This document shows positions 33,356 through 36,168 of a DNA stretch of 36,168 nt, piece by piece. The DNA is taken from NCBI RefSeq assembly GCF_007097395.1, contig NZ_VKDC01000048.1, positions 1 to 36,168 on the forward strand. The letters are read 5' to 3'. The number at the start of each line of letters is the position of its first letter. Position 1 is the stretch's first letter. Origin of the DNA: Fulvivirga sp. M361. GTDB lineage: Bacteria > Bacteroidota > Bacteroidia > Cytophagales > Cyclobacteriaceae. Made by a program: the position numbers and the translations under genes. The notes under the pieces were generated by a model. That model did no database searches. It worked only from the letters and a program-made list of their open reading frames with translations, and was not told the origin of the DNA.

Positions 33356-34585
33356 TTATGATTCTCCTGCTTGTTCTACTGTGAAATTAAACTTAGCGGC
33401 AATGGCCTCAGACAAAGCATCTAGTGTAGCATCGGTAACATCCCATAAACCATTTTGCCCATCTCCTAAAAGATCTTCTAAAAAGCCGTCTACCTCAGCT
33501 TTTGTAAAGTATGGGGCATCGCTTCCCGGACGTCTTGTAAAGCGTAAGCTATAAATAAATCCGTACCCTTCGGACAGATCATGAAAAGTCGTTCCATATG
33601 CGGCTGTATTGTTTCGGTCATCCGGTAAAGCCATTTTTCCCTGTTGCAGATAATAAACGGCGCGTATTGCAATAACTTCGGAAAGTTTTTCTTTAATAAT
33701 ATCAGCCTGCTGGTCCCTTAACGTGTAGTCTTTGGCAACGATGGCTGCGCGTCCTAATTTGAAAGCGTTAAATATATCATCGGCTATTCCTGTGAAATCG
33801 GCATCGTTTTCTACGCGACCAACATATTTATTCAGAAAGCTGTCATCCTCACCAATAGTGGCATTAGGATTAGCTGTACTTGCAGAAGTACCGTACAGGT
33901 ATCCGTAAGCCTCATCCCACTTGTGCTCCATGGTGGTATAATTTTTACCATCTGCTACTATATCGGCGTCATTTTCAGAGCGGTTATCCGCTTCATCCAA
34001 GACGGCGGTCCCAAGGTAATTGTTGAGTGCCTGATCCAGCATCAGTGCACCGATCAACGATTTGTTGACCAATTGGTTATATTCTAACCCATTGGCATTA
34101 ACAAAACGTGTTGAACTGCCATCAGCAATTTGACCTGCTGTACCAGGCGCTGCTACGGTGAGCTCATTGGGGAAGACTTCACCTACCTGTTTTTCTATCC
34201 ATTGTTCAAAATCTTCTTTAATTTGACTGGCTTCTATGGTATTGGCAGAAAAGAAATCACGTGAAGCGGCCGTTTTGCTTCGAATACTCTTGTCAGAACC
34301 ATTCAGGTCCTCATTACCAAATGGATTAGCATCTCCACCGTCTGCGGTTTCATTTTTATACATCTCCAGTAATTCAAGTGTTGAGCTTTCAAAGTCTTTC
34401 ATAGCACTGATCAACTCTTCCCCCATTAAGATCCGGGTAGTCTGTCCACTGAAAGAAACAGAACTTTGACCGTCTCTTTCAAAGGTGAAGGTGTCAGGAG
34501 CGGTTACTGAGGGGCCATTGTCATCGTCAGAACAGGCTGAAAATAAGATGAGTGAAAGACAAATGAGAGCGTTTAACTTATACAT
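33356..34585 (-). CDS. DUF4856 lipoprotein, imelysin-related
   Basis: A 409-residue lipoprotein that opens the operon. MYKLNALICLSLILFSAC is a signal peptide with lipobox FSAC (Cys18), followed by SDDD, a strong Bacteroidota surface-export cluster. The body matches the DUF4856 pattern: NPFGNEDLNGSDKSIRSKTA, GLEYNQLVNKSLIGALMLDQ, YTTMEHKWDEAYGYLYG, and a C-terminal YGFIYSLRFTR. Much of it is helical, and EHKWDEAYGY recalls the EH motif region of imelysins, so it is probably a distant structural relative of its neighbour. The function of DUF4856 is not established. With the imelysin-like protein it could form an extracellular binding pair feeding the receptor. A promoter is recognisable 44-74 bases upstream. 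Confidence 0.87.
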   Translation of the reverse strand: MYKLNALICLSLILFSACSDDDNGPSVTAPDTFTFERDGQSSVSFSGQTTRILMGEELISAMKDFESSTLELLEMYKNETADGGDANPFGNEDLNGSDKSIRSKTAASRDFFSANTIEASQIKEDFEQWIEKQVGEVFPNELTVAAPGTAGQIADGSSTRFVNANGLEYNQLVNKSLIGALMLDQALNNYLGTAVLDEADNRSENDADIVADGKNYTTMEHKWDEAYGYLYGTSASTANPNATIGEDDSFLNKYVGRVENDADFTGIADDIFNAFKLGRAAIVAKDYTLRDQQADIIKEKLSEVIAIRAVYYLQQGKMALPDDRNNTAAYGTTFHDLSEGYGFIYSLRFTRRPGSDAPYFTKAEVDGFLEDLLGDGQNGLWDVTDATLDALSEAIAAKFNFTVEQAGES

Positions 34586-34628
34586 TGGAGTGTTTGATAT
34601 TATTTAGACTGATTAAAAATAGTTGATG

Positions 34629-34659
34629 CAAATATATAAGCGGCGCCTAAATGCTCAAA
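34629..34659 (-). promoter_or_regulatory. Bacteroidota housekeeping-type promoter of the DUF4856-imelysin-HTTM-receptor operon
   Basis: On the - strand, TTTG (34659-34656) is followed by exactly 19 bases and TATATTTG (34636-34629), a full match to the -33/-7 consensus TTTG-N19-21-TAnnTTTG. Transcription would begin near 34622, giving a leader of about 37 bases before the DUF4856 ATG at 34585. All conserved positions match. Confidence 0.75.
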
Positions 34660-34660
34660 G

Positions 34661-34685
34661 TTTATTTAGATTAATTTTAAATAAA
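34661..34685. repeat. 8-bp inverted repeat adjoining the promoter
   Basis: TTTATTTA (34661-34668) and TAAATAAA (34678-34685) are perfect complements around a 9-base AT-rich spacer. It begins one base beyond the -33 box, a suitable place for a regulator. AT-rich DNA yields such repeats by chance, so the regulatory meaning is open. Confidence 0.45.
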
Positions 34686-34898
34686 ATGATGAGAGCTATG
34701 CAAGACGGCCGAAAGCTTAGCGTACTTAACATCAACGATGATTTTAATCGAGAAGCCTTGGCTATTGAAATAGACTTAAGTCTTCCTTCAAATCTTGTGA
34801 TCAGAACGTTACAATACTTAGAGGAAGAACAGGGCTTACCTCAAATGATCCGGGTGGATAATGGTCTAGAGTTCTCCTCTCATAATTTTAGGTGGTAG
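34684..34898 (+). pseudogene. IS3-family transposase (orfB, integrase core) fragment
   Basis: The translated stretch MQDGRKLSVLNINDDFNREA, then LAIEIDLSLPSNLVIRTL and MIRVDNGLEFSS, is the middle of an IS3-type DDE integrase core; the Asp of NIDD (here INDD) and of RVDNG are the first two catalytic acids. The frame is open from 34623, but nothing before about 34684 looks like transposase. It ends at a TAG after NFRW; the same frame then reads CAAKGQRE, like the next transposase segment WCxxKG, before two more stops. The start and the end with the catalytic Glu are missing, so it is a dead scrap. It lies directly behind the promoter of the DUF4856 operon. Confidence 0.82.
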
Positions 34899-34972
34899 TG
34901 TGCTGCAAAGGGCCAGAGGGAATAGTAAATGGGTGTGGAAGCTGTGAATAGGAAAATTTCCACAGGAAGAGT

Positions 34973-35005
34973 TTTGTTTGCAATCACGCAAATGAGTTAT
35001 ATTAC
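34973..35005 (+). promoter_or_regulatory. Possible promoter and operator of the parDE pair
   Basis: TTTG (34973-34976), a 21-base spacer and TATATTAC (34998-35005) resemble the Bacteroidota promoter, with two mismatches in the -7 box. Between them lies an inverted repeat TTTGC-N6-GCAAA (34977-34992), well placed for autorepression by the ParD antitoxin. Confidence 0.4.
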
Positions 35006-35047
35006 ACCAATAGTATGATTATTGAATCCATAGATGAGCTCAGAAAA

Positions 35048-35305
35048 ATGGGAACTATTAGAAAAACTGTTACTTTCACAGATCAACAGGATAAGTGGAT
35101 CAAGGCTCAAATAGAAGCTGGAGAATTTACCAACGATAGTGAGTATTTGCGATACCTTGTCCGCCAGGATCAATCTAAAAATGCCAAGTTTTTAGCCTTA
35201 AAAGCTGCTATCCAAAAAGGTCTGGACAGTGGAATAAGCGAAAACAATATTCCTGATATTATGAAAGAGGTAGAAGAACGAATGAAGAAAGATGGGCGTT
35301 TATAG
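35048..35305 (+). CDS. parD: ParD-type antitoxin of a type II toxin-antitoxin pair
   Basis: An antitoxin of 85 residues from the ATG at 35048. It begins MGTIRKTVTFTDQQDKWIKA, a ribbon-helix-helix DNA-binding N-terminus, followed by EAGEFTNDSEYLRYLVRQDQ, a signature of ParD/CC2985-type antitoxins. The charged C-terminal tail (PDIMKEVEERMKKDGRL) would wrap the toxin. An upstream in-frame ATG at 35015 would add 11 residues; 35048 gives the normal family start. Its end overlaps the ParE-type frame by 14 bases, the usual coupled arrangement. It appears intact although the toxin is broken. Confidence 0.88.
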   Translation: MGTIRKTVTFTDQQDKWIKAQIEAGEFTNDSEYLRYLVRQDQSKNAKFLALKAAIQKGLDSGISENNIPDIMKEVEERMKKDGRL

Positions 35306-35582
35306 ACTTTCAACAGAAAGTGAAAACGACATTGCTGGTGTTTATGAATATGGAATTGAAAAGTTCGGAATTTTACAGGCGCAAAACTATTTGTTAGGGA
35401 TGCATGACTTATTTCAGACCTGAATTAAAAATCCTGATATTGGCCGGGATGCATCAGAATTTTCACGTTCATTAAAAAGATTTACTTATAAGTCCCATAT
35501 GGTTTTTTATCTGAACAGCGATCCTGACATTTTAATCATTCGTGTATTGCATCATAGTATGGATTACCAGCGGCATCTATGA
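35292..35582 (+). pseudogene. parE: ParE-type toxin with in-frame stop codon
   Basis: The frame from the ATG at 35292 reads MGVYRLSTESENDIAGVYEY and GIEKFGILQAQNYLLGMHDL, meets TGA at codon 44 (35421-35423), then continues IKNPDIGRDASEFSRSLKRF, TYKSHMVFYLN and IIRVLHHSMDYQRHL to a stop at 35580-35582. Read through, it is a 96-residue RelE/ParE-fold protein of normal length with every expected segment (GRDASEF, RFTYKSH, RVLHHSMD). Only the single stop breaks it; no indel is needed. ParE toxins act on DNA gyrase in characterised systems. The 43-residue product should be inactive unless the stop is read through. Confidence 0.9.
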
Positions 35583-35638
35583 AAATATCATATTTGCAAT
35601 CCCTACTCACCATACAATATTTCTCAAATCCCAATCGT

Positions 35639-36010
35639 TTACCAGCCCTCGAAAATCAGAGCACTTTTTTGTCGTTTTTGCCATTGAGAGGCATGTGAGA
35701 ATGGCAAATGGATGCGGATTCTTCGTATCATTTTTAAGGTGTTTCCATTCTCATATTCTGCCAACGCAGTTTTTAACGCTATAAGCTTTTGCTTTTCAGA
35801 TGTTGCTTCCGTTTGGAGACTTTCAAGATTCTTGATCTCTTCTTTTAATTCTTCTAATTGACCTCGAATGAAACTTTTCGTTCTAGCCAAATTAGATTGT
35901 ATCCTAACTCGATAACATACACCTCCAAGAATCATGGCAAATAAAATGAAGTGTGATTCCGAAAGTGTGTAGGTAAAACAATTAATAGTCGTTTGGAACA
36001 GCGTGGCCAT
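35639..36010 (-). CDS. Hypothetical protein with one membrane segment and a coiled coil
   Basis: I do not recognise this frame. From the Met at 36010 it has 123 residues (a longer start exists at 36055): a hydrophobic stretch SHFILFAMILGGVCYRVRI near 17-37, then a charged, heptad-rich region (IRGQLEELKEEIKNLESLQT, then EATSEKQKLIALKTALAEYE), and a basic tail. A membrane anchor with a coiled coil is a credible small protein, and codon content looks natural, but there is no operon partner and no clear ribosome-binding site. It lies convergent to the broken toxin gene, in poorly coding surroundings, so it could also be a remnant. Confidence 0.4.
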   Translation of the reverse strand: MATLFQTTINCFTYTLSESHFILFAMILGGVCYRVRIQSNLARTKSFIRGQLEELKEEIKNLESLQTEATSEKQKLIALKTALAEYENGNTLKMIRRIRIHLPFSHASQWQKRQKSALIFEGW

Positions 36011-36168
36011 GCAGATGTATCTGTGCGCTGGCGGAGCGACTATGTTAACCCGCATTATTCATTGGGTTAAGAAATCTGATTTTAGATAAAACATAGAATG
36101 TACTGAGGAGTTGTTTAGCCACCCCTGAAGATATTTCAGATAATCTTTGAGAAAATAACATATTGATT

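Noticed and set aside
34586-34700. Fur box before the presumed metal-uptake operon
   Set aside because: The region is AT-rich, but I could not find a convincing GATAATGATAATCATTATC-like site; only the TTTATTTA inverted repeat is clear.

Overview
The window looks like chromosome of a Bacteroidota bacterium, probably Cytophagales-like (the order is an inference). The phylum call rests on: an N-terminal STN domain on one TonB-dependent receptor; an ECF sigma/FecR/receptor trio; a fused E1 alpha-beta oxo-acid dehydrogenase; lipoproteins with acidic residues right after the lipobox cysteine (CSDDD, CSSDD); and a promoter of the Bacteroidota type TTTG-N19-TAnnTTTG near 34.6 kb.

Region 1 (1-6.7 kb, + strand) is a decaying amino-sugar locus. 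In order it holds a GHMP-family sugar kinase with an in-frame stop, an apparently intact sugar-1-phosphate nucleotidyltransferase, a sodium:solute symporter that has lost its first membrane segment through a frame-shifting deletion, and a NagB deaminase/LmbE deacetylase fusion broken by a one-base frameshift. Three of four genes are damaged. Poorly coding DNA follows, with three copies of a 16-bp repeat and a short secreted-protein remnant.

Region 2 (6.7-11.8 kb) has a DUF6503-like lipoprotein, a branched-chain 2-oxo acid dehydrogenase operon (E2, then fused E1, - strand) and a divergent Lrp/AsnC regulator. Region 3 (11.9-16.8 kb, - strand) is a receptor, FecR and ECF sigma module without a SusD gene.

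Region 4 (17.0-28.3 kb, - strand) is a nearly complete aerobic phenylacetyl-CoA catabolic operon. In transcription order it reads paaE, paaA, paaB, paaC, paaD, paaG, paaH, paaI, paaJ, paaZ and an enoyl-CoA hydratase/isomerase. A TetR regulator lies just upstream, and a palindromic operator candidate sits between it and paaE. No phenylacetate-CoA ligase (paaK) is present. PaaZ carries an extra C-terminal DinB/DUF1569-like domain.

Region 5 (28.4-34.7 kb, - strand) is a tightly coupled four-gene set: DUF4856 lipoprotein, imelysin-like lipoprotein, an HTTM membrane protein related to vitamin K-dependent gamma-carboxylase, and a FecA-like receptor, behind a recognisable promoter. It is the best candidate here for a poorly described system, probably for surface capture and uptake of iron or another metal. 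Region 6 (34.6-36.2 kb) is accessory: an IS3-family transposase scrap, a ParD antitoxin with a nonsense-mutated ParE toxin, and a small membrane/coiled-coil hypothetical. I saw no rRNA, tRNA or CRISPR array.
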